From positions 1-64,000 of the forward strand of contig CAZFKP010000005.1 of the NCBI GenBank assembly GCA_964518725.1: DNA of 64,000 nt. The letters run 5' to 3'. The DNA is from JANRKF01 sp964518725. GTDB taxonomy: Bacteria > Pseudomonadota > Alphaproteobacteria > Rickettsiales > SXRF01. The notes under the pieces are model-generated. The model made no database searches. It was not told where the DNA came from and worked only from the letters and a program-made list of their open reading frames with translations. How positions within the stretch are numbered: the first letter of the stretch is position 1; each line of letters starts with the position of its first letter. The translations under genes and the position numbers were made by a program. Below, piece after piece: positions 62,538-64,000 of the stretch.

Positions 62538-64000
62538 CATTTCCCGCATACCCCCTGCCGACAATGGCGGAGAGTTGATAGACGCGCACCGAGACGCTCG
62601 ACTGCGGGCTGCCGAAATCGGTGGTTTGGCTTGCGGCGCTGTAGCTCGCGGTTGGCGTGCTGGCGCTGATGGTACGCACCACTGTGCTGCCGTTCATAAT
62701 GTCGATGTCATAGGCTTCCGAGCTTTCCGAAAGCGGCGCGTCAACGCCGTCGCGCCACTCGCCGCCCAGCCGCGTGCGGCGGATCCAGCTGATGGTGAGG
62801 TTGCCAGACCCATCGCGTGAGCCAGCGATATGCACTGGGCTATAGGGTTTAAGCCCCACCCCGGTATAGGTAAAATCTTCGGGTGCGGCATCGGCGAGCG
62901 TCGCGCCATAACTGACGGCCTTGTAGGGGCGCGCCAGCCCGATGATGGCGTTGGAGCTCGCGATTTTGGCCAGCGTGCTATCGAGCAGTACGAAGCGCTC
63001 GCCGTCGTTGTGGCTGGCGGTCGCCCATTCGGTGCCAAGCCTGCCGCGCAGTAGCCCGCTTAATTCATACGTATTGTCGCCGACGAGGGTGGCGGTGGTG
63101 AACTGGATGATTTCGCTGCCGACCAGCGCTGCATTCGCGCCGTTTAACACCGCCAGCTCCGTGACCGATTGCAGGCTGTTGTTACTGAGGATGTACACGG
63201 TGAGGATACTTGCATAGTCGAACACGCAGCGTGGGCCGTCGGGCAACGCAGTGCCAGTGGTACCGATGGTCGCGGCGCTGGTGGTATCCACCAGCCGTGC
63301 ATAGTTTGCACCGCTATCGTCCGAACGGTAAATCGCCGCGCCGTTCCAGCGTGCCGCCCGTCCGCAGGCTGCCGCCCGGACATAGGCCTGGGTTTCCACG
63401 TCGCCGGGCAGCGCCGGGATATCGAGCAGCTCCAGTTCGGTTTCGGGCACGTTGATGGTGTCGGAGCCGGTGACGGCATTCTCGCCCGGCGGCAGGTAGA
63501 AATCATAGGTGGAGACATCGTCTGCTACGCCGCTGACCGATACGCCGCCTTCCAGCAGGTGGGTGCCGGTCACGCGCATGCGGTGGGCAACGCCGGAAGA
63601 CGTTACCGTAATGACGTCGGCAGGTTCCAGCACCATATATTCCGGCGGCAGGGTGAAGGCGTACGACACCCGCGCCAGCCAGTGGTTGAACAAGGTGATG
63701 TCGGCGATATTCTTTGCCACCTGGTCGGCCAGCACCAACGGGAAATCGAGTGTCAGCAAATCACGCGATTCAGTGACTTCGCGCTGGGCATGCTGGGTCG
63801 CCGGCTGGTAGCCGGTGGTGCGGTTCAGATACATGACATTCACGCGCTTCGGCAGATCGACCTCCTGTTCGCGCTTGATGCGGAAGCTGCTGTTGGTATC
63901 GCCTTTGCTATCCATGACGAGATCATCGTCGTCGATCGCCAGCACGCTGTCGCCGCCACGCGCCACAAATTTGAGTACATAATCGCTTTCGGCACTGTCG
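62527..64000 (-). CDS. GTA-like/phage tail protein, C-terminal part
   Basis: The C-terminal 490 residues of a large tail protein; the frame is open to the right edge, so the start lies outside. It shows the tail-protein pattern of GTA gp15-like proteins: VDLPKRVNVMYLNRTTGYQP, LEPADVITVTSSGVAHRMRV, LELLDIPALPGDVETQAYVR, LVGDNTYELSGLLRGRLGTE, followed by a fibronectin-like end (ITISWIRRTRLGGEW). It would form the baseplate hub or receptor-binding part. Apparent GTG start at 63966 is only where the frame first has a start codon. Confidence 0.85.
   Translation of the reverse strand, partial: DSAESDYVLKFVARGGDSVLAIDDDDLVMDSKGDTNSSFRIKREQEVDLPKRVNVMYLNRTTGYQPATQHAQREVTESRDLLTLDFPLVLADQVAKNIADITLFNHWLARVSYAFTLPPEYMVLEPADVITVTSSGVAHRMRVTGTHLLEGGVSVSGVADDVSTYDFYLPPGENAVTGSDTINVPETELELLDIPALPGDVETQAYVRAAACGRAARWNGAAIYRSDDSGANYARLVDTTSAATIGTTGTALPDGPRCVFDYASILTVYILSNNSLQSVTELAVLNGANAALVGSEIIQFTTATLVGDNTYELSGLLRGRLGTEWATASHNDGERFVLLDSTLAKIASSNAIIGLARPYKAVSYGATLADAAPEDFTYTGVGLKPYSPVHIAGSRDGSGNLTISWIRRTRLGGEWRDGVDAPLSESSEAYDIDIMNGSTVVRTISASTPTASYSAASQTTDFGSPQSSVSVRVYQLSAIVGRGYAGNASV

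Overview
The window looks like a chromosome segment of an alphaproteobacterium. It carries a lambda-type prophage with DUF6441 and a recombinase/DUF2924 cassette, the operons lepB-rnc-era and psd-pssA, a long-form serC, and the end of a GTA-like or phage tail module with DUF2793. I cannot fix the order or genus from sequence alone. The coordinates were read by eye from the sequence; no database search was run.

Region 1 (1 to about 19.4 kb) is the right part of a prophage that continues past the left edge. On the minus strand lie, in transcription order, terminase small and large subunits, gpW-like connector, portal, S49 protease with an internal scaffold start, decoration protein D, major capsid protein, small head-tail proteins, DUF6441, a tail terminator candidate and the start of the tail tube gene. 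Next come four or five small plus-strand genes, a frameshifted cytosine methyltransferase, a DUF3489 gene, a ParB-like/N-methyltransferase fusion, a candidate structured RNA, a leftward early operon (cro-like, TSCPD-like, DUF1376, DUF6456-like), a divergent CI-like repressor, and a cassette ending in a large serine recombinase.

Region 2 (19.7 to 27.24 kb) is a 7.5-kb insertion in a tRNA-Ser(UGA) gene. The 3' half of the gene remains at 19673-19730 and the 5' half at 27236-27276. The two share 9 bases around the anticodon loop and together rebuild a 90-nt tRNA. The insertion carries its own intact tRNA-Ser (27111-27200), 35 bp downstream of the broken 5' half and in the same orientation. Its cargo is defence- and toxin-like: Fic protein, HipB-like regulators, HipA kinase, a metallophosphoesterase, an HTH gene, a truncated PLD-type protein and an N-terminally truncated reverse transcriptase.

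Region 3 (27.28 to about 60.6 kb) is core chromosome: phospholipid synthesis (psd, pssA), lepB-rnc-era, nadC, an SdhA-like flavoprotein, thrS, infC, serA, amtB, ompW, a glycosyltransferase, a cyanophycinase-like gene with a hydrolase and serC, two DUF192 proteins, a CarD protein with a histone-H1-like tail, uvrA, ssb and rpsU, with several genes I do not recognise.

Region 4 (60.7 to 64.0 kb) is the end of a second phage-like or GTA-like module: GH24 lysozyme, small membrane protein, DUF2793 protein and a large tail protein running off the right edge, with one plus-strand gene set into it.
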